Position numbers and translations under genes: made by a program
Notes under the pieces: generated by a model
Databases searched by the model: none
What the model was told of the DNA's origin: nothing
Seen by the model: only the letters and a program-made list of their open reading frames with translations
In this document: positions 1-9,455 of the stretch, in pieces
How positions within the stretch are numbered: position 1 is the stretch's first letter
How the letters are laid out: each line of letters starts with the position of its first letter
Origin: Camellia lanceoleosa
Lineage: Eukaryota; Streptophyta; Magnoliopsida; Ericales; Theaceae
Length of the DNA: 64,000 nucleotides
Direction: 5' to 3'
Assembly: GCA_025200525.1 (NCBI GenBank)
Contig: JANUSC010000052.1
Coordinates: 992,001 to 1,056,000, forward strand

Positions 1-189
1 CTTTTATCTTGGCCAATCGTGTTATCCACGAAGGGCGCTCCGAATTCAGAGGCTTATTCGGCCTAAACATGTCTTGCACAGATGGGGCTCCGAATTCGGA
101 GGCTTTTAATTTAATAAACTAAATTTTGGATAGTAAGGAAATAAGAAACCTTGCATTGAAAAAGTGAAATTTATACACGGTGAACATTC

Positions 190-1210
190 AAAACAAGTAT
201 CATGCCCCACAAGTCGGGTTAATGATAGAATTTATGCAAATGCGTGGAATTCCAAGGACATGGCAGACTTCTCCCAGACATGTCTTTGAGCCGATATGCC
301 CTGTGCCGGCGATTGACTCAATCTAATAGGGGTCGTCCCAGTTGGGACCTAGCTTTCCGTAGGTGGGGCTCCTAGTAGCAGGAATAACTTTCTTCAGGAC
401 CAATTTTTTGTGTATATAACATTGCAGCTGCACGTTGATTATATGATTTAGCGAGCTGCTGCTGATACCGCGCCATAGACGCGAGGGCTCGATCTCGGCG
501 TTCTTCAATTAGAGTTAGATCCAAAGCTAACATCACGTCACTACGGCCCAAGTCGAAGACCTTTGTTTTCAGAGTGGGTAAGCCAATCTCTAGGGGGATA
601 ATTGCCTAAGTTCCAAAACAAAGGGCGAACGACGTTTCCCTAGTGGACCGCCTTGGTGTAGTGCGATGAGCCCACAACACACTAGGGAGCTCTTCAACCC
701 ACCTGTCTTTAGCTTTCTCCAACCGTTTCTTAATGCCGTCCAAAATGGCTTTGTTGAAGGCTTCAGCTTGACCATTGCTCTATGGATAAGCCGGGGTAGA
801 GAAATAGGGCCGAATACCATACGTGCTGCACAATTCTCAATAGACGCCGCAATCAAACTGGGTGTCGTTGTTTGAAATAAGTGCTCTTGGAATGCCGAAT
901 CGTGTTATGATATTTCTCCATACAAAACGCTTAGCATCGGTATCTCGAATGTGCATTAGTGCCTCCGCTTCGACCCATTTTGTGAAGTAATCTGTCGCGA
1001 TAATCAAAAATAGCTTGTTGCCCGGGACACGAGGTAATGGTCCAACGATGTCAAGTCCCCATTGGGCGAACGGCCAAGGACTAGTGATAGAGCTTAACTC
1101 TTCAGCAGGCTAATGGGTTAAAGGGGAAAACGTCTAGCACTGTTCACATTTCTTGACGTAACACTCGGCATCAACTCTCATTGTCGGCCAATAATATCCC
1201 TATGTCACAG
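190..1210 (-). pseudogene. integrase of the Tat element (broken)
   Basis: Read on the minus strand, 1200-1140 gives GYYWPTMRVDAECYVKKCEQC, visible as YYWPTM and C-x2-C, the end of the HHCC zinc-binding module. The core follows: LDIVGPLP (first Asp), TDYFTKWVEAE, then GIPRALISNNDTQF, where the Asp of the usual SDNG motif is Asn, and NGQAEAFNK (catalytic Glu). The C-terminal part ends near 323 with KLGPNWDDPY followed by a stop, and similarity continues to about 190. Several stops interrupt the core. The enzyme would join element DNA to the chromosome; this copy is inactive. Confidence 0.8.
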
Positions 1211-1490
1211 CTCGATGAGCCAAAGAGCGCCCGCCAGAATGGGCACCACAACTACCTTCATGTATTTCAGTTAGGAGTTCCTCGACTTTATCCGAATGGA
1301 TGCATTCTAGATATGGACCAGAAAGGGATTTTTTGTAGAGCTTTCCTTGCGAGCCTAAGTAATATCGCAGGGCTTTGTTTCATAGTTTGTGTGCTTCTTT
1401 CTTATCCGTCGGGAGCTATTCAGAAGATAGGAATGCAGTGATAGGGTCCATCCAACTTGGACTTGATTCTATGATATTTATTTGAATTGA

Positions 1491-1931
1491 CTATGAGGGG
1501 GCAATGCTCGGCTTAGGGATGAATCCTACTTCAATTGTCCGTTTAATTTCTGAGTTAATAACGGAAGCTAGGCAAGCCAAGGCATCTGCATGTGTGTTCT
1601 GATCGCGGGTTATTTGATTTAGTTCATGATGGTTGAATTTTGCCAACAAAGAATTTGCCATTTTCATGTAAGCTACCATACGGTCATTTTTGGCTGCGTA
1701 TTCCCCCTTCAATTGGTTGATGACTAGCTTTGAATCACAGAAGATAAGTAGACGCTGAGCACCAAGGAGATGTGCATTTCGTAAGCCGGTTAACAATGCT
1801 TTGTATTCGGCCTCATTGTTCGATGCATCGAAGCCCAGTTTGACAGGCTGCTCGATTATTGCCCCGTCTGGAGCCACAATCACTACACTCGCCCTACTGC
1901 CACGTTGGTTGGATGATCTGTCACAATACAT
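1491..1931 (-). pseudogene. second (archaeal-type) RNase H of the Tat element
   Basis: The open stretch reads MYCDRSSNQRGSRASVVIVAPDG, best seen as YCDRSSN and VVIVAPDG, then FDASNNEAEYKALLTGL, LLIFCDSKLVINQLKGEY and HADALACLAS. These are the D, E, D, D-bearing motifs of a type I/archaeal-like RNase H. The first is usually DGSSN; Gly is Arg here but the acidic residue is kept. A second RNase H after the Ty3-type one is known for Tat elements. No internal stop appears in these 146 codons, so this is the best-preserved part of the element. Confidence 0.82.
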
Positions 1932-2300
1932 CTGCCAAACATCCCCAACATAAATTCTCCAGTTCGGCTTAGGTTAAATTTGATCAGACTTAAAGTCGAC
2001 GAGGCATCCGGTGAATTTGGCCACAAAGTCGGCAAGCACTTGCCCCTTGATTGAGGTTTTAGGCAGAAATTGAATATCGTACTGGCCGAGTTCGAGAGCC
2101 CATTTTGAAACGCGCTTTGATGCTTCTACACTATGGAGTACTGACCGGAGGGGGTAGTCCGTTAGTACCCCAATGGTATGTCCCTAAAAGTAATGTATTA
2201 GCTTTCTTGCTGCCATGACGAGAGCAAGGACGAGTTTTTCCAATGAAAGGTAACGTCTTTTGGCGTCAACCATTGCTTTGCTCACATAATAAACTAGCCG

Positions 2301-3662
2301 CTACTCACCAAGTTCTTCCTTTAACAGTACAGCGCTGACGGCCCAATCGGAAACTGCCAGATATAAAATAAGCAAATCACCTGCCAAAGGTGTTGTCAAG
2401 AGTGGTACTGATTGGAGGTAAGTCTTTAAGCCGTCCAAAGCGGCTTCGCACTCGGGGGTCCATTCAAAAGCTTTACCCTGCAGAAGGGTGTGAAAGAATT
2501 GTCGGCAGCGATCTGTGGAACGACAGATGAACCTGTTGAGTGCGGCAGCCATCCCCATAAGCTTTTGAACCTCTTTGACCGACCGAGGAGAGCCGAGTTC
2601 TAGAATTGCTGTGATTTGTCTCAGGTTGGCTTCAATTCCAAGGTGGTTAACAATGTAGCCAAGGAATTTGCCAGATCTGATGCCAAATGCACATTTAGAA
2701 GCGTTCAACTTCATTTTATATTTGCAAAGATTGCCAAATGTCTCTTCCAGATTGGCTAGATGAGTTTGCTCTTCTTTGGACTTGATCACCATATCGCCAA
2801 TGTACACTTCCATAGTACGGTCGAGTTGCTCCTTGAACATGGCAGTGACTAGTCTTTGGTAGGTTGCCCCCGCATTCTTCAGTCCGAAAGGCATGACCTT
2901 ATAACAATAGATACCTCTTGGGGTGAGGAATGTAGTTTTGTCTTGGTCCTCCAGATGCATAGCAATTTGATGGTAGCCTTTGTAGGCATCCAGGAAGCTC
3001 ATACGTTGATGATGTGCCATTGCATCTACGAGTTGGGCTATTCTGGGGAGGGGAAAGCAATCCTTAGGACAGGCTTTGTTTAAGTCTGTGAAATCCACAC
3101 AAACACGCCAAGTTCCATTTTTCTTCTTTATAACCACAGTATTTGATAGCCATGTAGGATAGGTTACTTTGCGGATTGCCCCAACATCAAGCAACCGGTC
3201 AACTTCTTTAACAACGGCAACGGTGTGTTCCACGGCTGACTGTCGGCTTTTCTAAATAATTAGCTTACATTTAGGATCAATGTTTAAGCAGTGCTGAGAC
3301 ACAGATGGATCCACCCCCGGCATCTCATATGGTGTTCATGCAAATACATCAAGGTTGCTGAGTAAGAAGGAAATTAGCTCCTGCCTGTCGACTTCATTTA
3401 GAGAAGCGCCGACCATGAAGAACTTGTCAGGATTCCCGTCAATTTCAACCCGATCCAGGGCTCTAGTTAACTTTTCACTTGGGAGCCACCTGACGTCGTC
3501 AAGGCTCTTTTGATTTGGCACCTCAATTGAATTCACTTCCAGCTCTCTTGGTGTCCTTGTGGCAAAAAGATAACATGCCTGCGCCGATTTCTGGAAACCT
3601 TGAATTTGCTCAATGCTGCGTTCAATCGAAAAGCGAAGGAGTTGGTGATAGGTGCTTGGCAC
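2301..3662 (-). pseudogene. reverse transcriptase and first RNase H start of the Tat element
   Basis: The linker (3662-3336) leads into the polymerase domain at 3233-2301. Visible motifs are TWLSNTVVIKKKNGTWRVCVDF, split as WLSNTVVIKKKNG and RVCVDFTDLNKACPKD, then FPLPRI, SFLDAYKGYHQI, MPFGLKNAGATYQ and the catalytic block EVYIGDM. In active relatives that block is YIDDM or YVDDM, so one catalytic Asp is Gly here. Further on, KFLGYIVNHLGIE and the thumb/connection region precede the RNase H start AVSAVLLKEE. A stop falls between the linker and the polymerase domain near 3336. The Ty3-type RNase H continues, decayed, to about 1940. Confidence 0.88.
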
Positions 3663-3665
3663 GGC

Positions 3666-4121
3666 TTACATGGTATGTAGCCAAGTTCGTCCCATGATGA
3701 GATTATACAGTGATGGAAGCTTGACAACCAAAAATCCTACATCCACTGATCGGGAGCCCACCCAAACTAGTAATGTGATTTTCCCCAACAGAAATTCCAG
3801 ATTAGCGTTGAAGCCGAATAACGGATAATGAGCTAGAGACAAGTCCGACTCAGTGAAGCTGAGTTTGACAAAGGTCTTGTAGTACATAACTTCCGAAGTA
3901 CTCCCTGGGCCAATGAGAACACGTTCAACGGTGAATCAGTTTACGCGTAGTTCGATGACCAAGGGATTAATGTGAGGGAGTGTTACGCCGACCAAATCAG
4001 AATCATCGAAAGTAATACTCGTAGCTTCATATGACTGTTTTGCTGGTGTGATTTGCTTTCGAGGATTAGGATGCGACTGAATTGTATGTACCGTGGATGC
4101 CATCGGCAAGCTGTATATCAT
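3666..4121 (-). pseudogene. retropepsin region of the Tat element (active site altered)
   Basis: In the pol frame this segment has the order expected of a Tat aspartic protease: a stretch ending in VIELRVN, then VLIGPGSTSEVMYYK, and later YNLIMGRTWLHTM, which is the ILGR-W flap/C-terminal motif. The active-site Asp expected before PGS is Gly here, and a stop interrupts the frame near 3936. The enzyme would cut the gag-pol polyprotein; this copy should be inactive. The frame is shared with the reverse transcriptase downstream. Confidence 0.75.
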
Positions 4122-4482
4122 ATAGATAACACCGAGTGGAGGTGAATCCTGCCGTAAAGCAACTGTTTTGGTTGAGTCGTTCCTTCAGACGTGTTGCTTA
4201 AGCCGACCGTTTTGTACCAACTCCTCAAGGTGATCCTTCAATACATAACAACTGTCGGTATCATGACAGTGGTCTTTGTGATATTCACATTGCCTATCTC
4301 GTCTTCTTGTGTTGGGAGGTTCTACCATCTTGAGTGGCCATTTGAAGAACGTAAGGTGTTGAACTTTAGACATGACCGTGCTGATCGACTCTGATAACTC
4401 CGCATATTTCTTGTCTGCACGCCTTATGCGCCTGGTATCCTTGAAGTTGTTCATTAGATCGGTGTGAACATTGGTCATTTGA

Positions 4483-5622
4483 TCAGTGCAAATCTCGTCT
4501 TTTGTCTCGTTTAGCCCGATTCCGTGGTTCAGGGCTCTGTGATAGTACAGAATTTATCGGCTGAACGATTTCAGATGGGGCCGTCTTGTTAGCCTTGTGC
4601 CCAGCTTTGACCCGCAGGGCGTCATCTTCCAGTTTGCAGTATTCCTTGACTTTCTTCATTAACGACCAAGCTGTTTTGGGGGGCCTTTTGGTTAAGGAGC
4701 TGCGGAGGGCACTACCAGGATGCAATCCCATCTTAAAGGCGGTGATGGCCATGGAGTCATTGCAGGCATCATCTACTAAATTAAAGCATTCCTAATAGTG
4801 CACCGAATACGTACGTAGGGTTTTCCCTAGTTGGATCTGCATTGCCCAGAGGGAATCGGCCTGCTTCGGCTAGACCTCACTGGTGATGAACCTTGCCGTG
4901 AAGGATTTTTGGAGTTGATGGAAGCTCTTAATCGATGCCGGTTCCAATTTATAATACCATTTGACGGCCAGTGGTCTTAAACTGCTCGAAAATATTTGAC
5001 ACATGAGGGTCTCGTCGTCTGCATGAAGCGTCATGGCTTGCTCATAATGACGAATGTGATCAGTGGGGTCCGATTTTCCATCGTATAGAGTGAACGATGG
5101 ATCTTTGAACTTTTTAGGTAGCACTGCCCTTGCAATGCGTCACACAAAGGGGTCATGTTGATCCTCTTCGTCTGAATCATTTCTTTTTCTCTTATTCCGT
5201 GCACGCAGACTTCCTTCGGAAGAACTGGAGACTTCGACTGGTCCATTCTTTTTAGATTCTGGGGATGATGAGTCAAAATCACTGCCACTATCATGTCTCC
5301 AAATTTGAGGTCGTTGACCATCCTTTCTCAGAGGTCGTCCCAGGTCTTGGCGCGCGGCCTGGTGGGATTTTGCCACCTCCAAGGCCAAATCTTGTCAAAG
5401 GCGCTCATTCTCAGCCATCATGTTTTCCAACCTCTGTTCATTTTGCTTCACTTGATCCATAATCGCTTGCATTGTCTCATGTGCTGATGTCGAAGGTGAG
5501 TCAAAGTTCAAGGCTCTTCGTGCAGAAATGTTCTCTGGCCCAAGCATGTTGCTTGGAGTGGTATTATCTCGTGGTGTAAGGTCGTCAGTGACTACCGGAG
5601 GATCTTCCGTCCCGCCCGCCAT
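4483..5622 (-). pseudogene. gag: gag of the Tat element (broken)
   Basis: The frame opens with ATG at 5622 (MAGGTEDPP). It contains a Gln/Glu-rich stretch, a Ser/Asp/Lys-rich charged region (5140-5388), and a typical gypsy gag core with FTLYDGKSDP and HIRHYEQAM (about 5124-4990), followed by WYYKLEPASI and a capsid-like C-terminal part (4752-4483). Gag forms the particle that packages element RNA. The frame is kept from 5622 to 4483, but stops occur near 5395, 4870 and 4810. A frameshift near 4480 separates it from the protease frame. I do not see a clear CCHC zinc knuckle; the region at 4185-4478 has a C/H-rich segment (CEYHKDHCHDTDSC) in the other frame that may be its equivalent. Confidence 0.8.
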
Positions 5623-5637
5623 GGATGTAGTAGAGTA

Positions 5638-5655
5638 TTCCCACAGACTGCGCTA
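5638..5655 (-). promoter_or_regulatory. primer binding site of the Tat element
   Basis: The minus-strand text TAGCGCAGTCTGTGGGAA lies 2 bases inside the LTR end. It resembles the TGGCGCCGTCTGTGGGAA-type site I know from Tat-like elements, with two substitutions. Confidence 0.6.
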
Positions 5656-5657
5656 AT

Positions 5658-6069
5658 TGTGGAGAAGTGGTTTGGAAATACTCTTTGGATCCTGTAAGAC
5701 GCTCTTGATCCTCAACAAGTCACCTGAAAATGAATGAACACTCCGGTCGGGGGTACCGAAATTAGCACTATAACGGATAAGTCAGTATATTCTCTCTTGG
5801 TTGCTTATATCTTAAGTTAATCTTACTTGTTCTCACATACCTTTCTTTGGCTGATGCTCCTCTATTTATATTTTTCTTTTGGGCCTCAAGATCAGGCCCA
5901 CCCTTAATCCATTGCACGTTTATGTATTTGGCCTTAGTTCGATTGGTTCCACGGCCGATTAATATATTCAGTTTTGGGATCATTCAGGATGAAGCCGAGT
6001 ACAAATTTCGTCCTTGACTGTCCTCATACCGTTATTCGGCTTTATTGCCCCCATAATATCTGGCTCCCA
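5658..6069 (-). repeat. 5' LTR of the Tat element (about 412 bp)
   Basis: Read on the minus strand the LTR begins TGGGAGCCAG at 6069 and ends CTCCACA at 5658, followed by a 2-base spacer and the primer binding site. The TG...CA ends and the adjoining primer site set the limits. The partner LTR is outside the window, so the outer edge at 6069 is inferred from the TG start only. Confidence 0.6.
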
Positions 6070-6504
6070 TAGTAACTAATCAAAAATGCAGAGCTTGATT
6101 TTTGTTTAAACAAAATATGGTTAAATTTATTTAACAAGTAATTTAGCTTATGGAGAAGGAAAAATTAGATAACTAACTCAGTTGAATTTATATGAATAAC
6201 ACAATGAATATATCAATTGATATAGCAAGACTAAATAAAGAAAAATCAGTAAATGATTCTTTTTAGGTTAACAGATTGTTATTTCAAAGATTTCAACTAA
6301 AATAGGCAAATCACAATTTATGAGGATATAACACACTATATCAGTTATACAGCAACAACTATACCAACTAACGAAAATGCAATGAATGAACCATAACTAA
6401 TGGAGAAGACCTTCAGGTTAGAACAAACTGCTGTAATAGATTCAATTCCCTTATCAAAGATTTTTTAGTCGCCAAAGGTGCATTTCATTATAGTGTACAC
6501 AAAA
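6070..6504. other. AT-rich stretch without recognisable gene
   Basis: I see no coding motif, inverted repeat or terminal structure here. It separates the outer edge of the Tat LTR from the microsatellite ahead of the NAC fragment and may be old promoter-side or intergenic DNA. Confidence 0.5.
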
Positions 6505-6527
6505 ACACACACACACACACACACACA

Positions 6528-6563
<36 letters not shown>
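6505..6563. repeat. compound microsatellite (CA)n(CT)n
   Basis: About 13 CA units run directly into about 16 CT units. CT-rich tracts are common in plant 5' untranslated regions, and this one ends 21 bases before the ATG of the NAC-like fragment. Confidence 0.95.
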
Positions 6564-6566
<3 letters not shown>

Positions 6567-6583
6567 GTTGTTCTCTCCCATTA

Positions 6584-6859
6584 ATGGGAGACCCAAGGAA
6601 TCCCAAACCGATCTCTTTTTCTCTGCCTCTTGATTCCCGATTCTACCCTTCTAAGGTGCAACTCCTCTGTTACTACCTCACTCATAAGAACAACGATGAT
6701 CATCACTTTAAGTTTGATGTGATTAACAAGATTGATTTGTGCAATTTCGACCCATTCGATTTTCCTAGCGTTATTTTCCTAGCGTTGCTTGTTTCAATTC
6801 AGCCGAGGAATGATAAGGAGGCACTTTTTGTGTGTGTGTGTGTGTGTGTGGATAAATAA
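6584..6859 (+). pseudogene. NAC-domain transcription factor fragment
   Basis: The 91-codon frame opens [23 protein letters not shown], seen as [20 protein letters not shown]. This matches the start of a NAC domain (usual form LPPGFRFYPT-x-EEL-x-x-YL), then has FDVINKIDLCNFDPFDFP, the second NAC block (usual IDLYKFDPWDLP). The DNA-binding rest of the NAC domain is missing. Just after FDFP the bases TTTCCTAGCGTT are repeated, which shifts the frame, and stops follow in the other frame. The frame then runs into a (GT)n tract. NAC proteins are nuclear transcription factors; this piece is too short to act as one. It could be the first exon of a gene whose rest has been lost or is unrecognisable. 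Confidence 0.7.
6829..6850. repeat. (GT)n microsatellite
   Basis: About ten GT units sit at the end of the NAC-like frame and replace the expected coding sequence there. Confidence 0.9.
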
Positions 6860-7011
6860 GTAATTTTATAACCAAAAAATAAAAATTTACAATAAGTTTA
6901 ACACACATCTTTGTAGAAAGCACAAAAATAAACAGAACCAAACTACTCCCACCAAAGGACACAAAACTAAGCCTACAAAAGGCATAAAACAACTATCACA
7001 ACAATGAGGAT

Positions 7012-7841
7012 TCAAAATTTTCCTCTCGCACTTTTCAAGGTATGAAGTTTCTCTTTGAGTTTTCTTCTTTTTTCCTCTTTAGAAGTCTTCTCATTACTGG
7101 GGTCCCTTAGAGATGGACTCCCTCTATGATTTAGAATATTCATTTGACACAATAACTCTTGACTTGATTCACCGTTCCCAAACTCTCTCATTTCACAAGA
7201 TTTAAGAACTTCAAAGGCATTAGATATAGAGGGGGTGGAAGACCATGTCCCTCTCTCTTCGTTTATCTCTATTGGTGAAACTTGCACACCATCTCTTCCA
7301 TTTTTCTTCTTTACCACTTCCTAGTCAGAATTTATGTTTTAGTCTCCTTGACTCTCCACTCTTGTTTGAAAGAGGGAGGATTCAATGTCTTTGGCTTTTG
7401 CGGGCACATATTAATGGTATAACTAAATGTCTTACAAACATCACACCTTTGAGGCTTCCATAGAATCTCAACTCTAATATCATATGGGTCACCATAACCA
7501 AGATTTATTTTGAAAGACTCGGGGATCTCTTTATTTGCTATCACTTCAATACATATTCTCGCAAACGTAAGTCTGCTTCTGTTGAAAGTAGACTCATCCA
7601 AATAACAAGGAGTTCCAATGATGCTAGTAATGTAACCCAAACCCTCTTCAGTCCAAAGCTCAAAAGGAACATTATACAACTTCACCCATAACGACACGCT
7701 AAAAAATTCACATTTTGATAGTTTCAGCCCAGGTTGCCATTTTTTAACAACAATCAATCTAGCTCCAACATAGTAGGGGCCATCTTCCAAAATTTTGTCC
7801 ATAGCCTCTTTACTTTTTATTTTAAAAAGGAAGGGAGACAC
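7012..7841 (-). pseudogene. LINE ORF1-like fragment (DUF4283 plus zinc knuckle)
   Basis: The 169-codon frame 7841-7332 reads FLFKIKSKEAMDKILEDGPYYV, then LIVVKKWQPGLKL, VSLWVKLYNVPFELWTEEGL and a C-terminal CDVCKTFSYTINMCPQK. The DUF4283 fold followed by a C-x2-C-x4-H-x4-C knuckle is typical of the nucleic-acid-binding ORF1 of plant L1-type LINEs. The His of the knuckle appears replaced by Ile. A second frame, 7317-7012, carries on the basic Ser-rich tail after a frameshift at about 7325. No reverse transcriptase is seen downstream (toward lower coordinates), so this is a broken piece. A host DUF4283 gene derived from such an element is an alternative. Confidence 0.65.
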
Positions 7842-8066
7842 TTTGGTACTGTTATGTAGCTGCTAGGGTTTTGAAGGAGTGTGGTGAGAGGAGAAGTATG
7901 AGTGCTAGGGGTTTAATGGAGTGTTATGTGGCTGCTAGATTTGGAGGTGGAGATGAACATAGTTGTTGTATTGGAATGAAAAGCATATAGAGGAAGAGAT
8001 GATGCGATACGATGGTAAACAAGGGTTTTATATAAAGGTAAAATAGTCTTTTTACTTTTGTCGTTA

Positions 8067-8109
8067 GGGTGATTCTACTTACACCACTACTTTACCTCTT
8101 TACACTCTC
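8067..8109 (+). repeat. left terminal inverted repeat of the MULE
   Basis: The first 43 bases match the reverse complement of 15322-15364 with about four mismatches. The match fades at the CACAT just inside. Confidence 0.93.
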
Positions 8110-8832
8110 CACATGCGTTTTTTTTTTCTTCCAATTTTATCCATGTGTGAAATTACTTTTAAGGACAAAATACTAAAATTAAATATATTTGATTATCTCC
8201 TTACACCCCTTGGTCTTCAATCCCTACTCTTTTTCCTTTCTCAACTTTTCTTTTCTCTTACACATCTCTTTTGAAAAGTGAGAATCATAGTGTTTTGATC
8301 ATCAAATAAAGCAATAGATGAAGAGATGGTGGTGAAAAACCATAAAAAAAAGTGAAATGGTGAGTTTTTTTAATTTGTTTGATAGGTTTTTGTTTCAATT
8401 TTCTAGGTTGGTCTTCGACTTTTGTTCGGTATTTCAAAATCGAACAAAATAACATAGTCCGGTATCAAACTGCCAAACAAAAAATATAAGTCTAGTATCC
8501 AACTACCGAATAAAATATACATTTTTTGTAATATAAAGCCGGACTTTTTAAATTTATTCGGTTACTCATTGCCATGTATGTTCAGTTTCTTTTTTTTTTT
8601 TTTTTTTTTTTGCTTGGAAGGATTATACTTATACTCATTGCAACAACGCATGTACTGCATTATTAGTGGACTCCAGTCATGAATTCATTACAGATGAGAT
8701 TTGTTAAGTTTTTTTATGAATACGATTTTTTCTTGTTTTTAATTTGTATTGAGTTTCATTAATAATGTGACGTATAAATGTATTTATTATGTTTACATTT
8801 TTAGTAGTCGTCAAGCATTAATTAAATAGGTT
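8110..8832. other. MULE 5' region, noncoding
   Basis: This is AT-rich DNA between the left inverted repeat and the first transposase codons. It has a T tract of about 27 bases near 8587-8613 and short repeated motifs around TTCGGT/CCGGT near 8430-8570. A promoter would be expected here, but I cannot point to one. Confidence 0.6.
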
Positions 8833-9455
8833 TTTGACGTTGGGAGGAAGACTGGATTTGCCATTGTTGTAAAGACATCATATGTGGGAGGTAATGGCAG
8901 AAAACCAAGACTTACCCTTGTTTGTGAAAGAAGTGGTTACTATAAAGATAACAGGAAGATCAAGGGAGAACAATTGAGGTTGACAGATTCTAAAAAGTGT
9001 GGATGTCCATTCTATTAAATGGGGAAAAATTAACTATAAATGAAGAGTGGATGTTACATGTCTTATGCGGAGTGCACAATCATCCGTCTGTTGAACATCT
9101 TGAAGGGCACTCATTTGCTGGTAGATCATCTAAAGAGGAAACATCCTTATTAGTTAACATGTCAAAAAGTATGGTACGATCAAAAGAGATAGTGGTTACA
9201 TTGAAACAAAGGGATGCATTTAATGCGACAACAATGAAGACAATCTACAATACACGTCATCGACATCGAGTAGTATAGAGGGCAGGAAGATCATAGATGC
9301 AACAACTATTGGGGCAATTGTCGATTCAAAATTATGTTGAGTGGCATTGATGTGATGATAGAGAGATGGTGGCTGACTTGTTCTGGGCACACCCCGTTAG
9401 TTTGGAGTTGTTACGTGCATTTCCACATGTGTTAATTATGGATTGCATATACAAG
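8833..9455 (+). pseudogene. MULE transposase, N-terminal FAR1-type part (broken)
   Basis: The frame gives RKTGFAIVVKTSYV, LTLVCERSGYYKDN and CGCPF, then after a frameshift CGVHNHPSVEHLEGHSFAGR and LLVNMSKSMVRSKEI. The C...C...H-N-H pattern is the WRKY-GCM1-type FAR1 DNA-binding domain that precedes the catalytic core in FAR1-like MULE transposases. It ends at LIMDCIYK, the block holding the first catalytic Asp, where LTR A interrupts the gene at 9456. Stops and frameshifts occur before that. Related plant proteins are often mislabelled as polyketide-synthase-like in automatic annotation; nothing here supports that function. Confidence 0.82.

Larger units (their letters stand above)
1..6069 (-). 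mobile_element. Ty3/gypsy Tat-group LTR retrotransposon, decayed, 3' LTR outside window
   Basis: On the minus strand the order is 5' LTR (5658-6069), primer binding site, gag, protease, reverse transcriptase, RNase H, a second RNase H and integrase, which is a Ty3/gypsy order. The additional archaeal-type RNase H after the usual one is a known mark of the Tat group, and the primer site resembles those of Tat elements. Coding is in two long frames (5622-4483, then 4478 down to about 1491) with one frameshift near 4480 and many stops. The integrase tail continues to about 190, so the 3' LTR lies left of base 1 and no target duplication can be tested. The element is dead as read. Confidence 0.88.
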
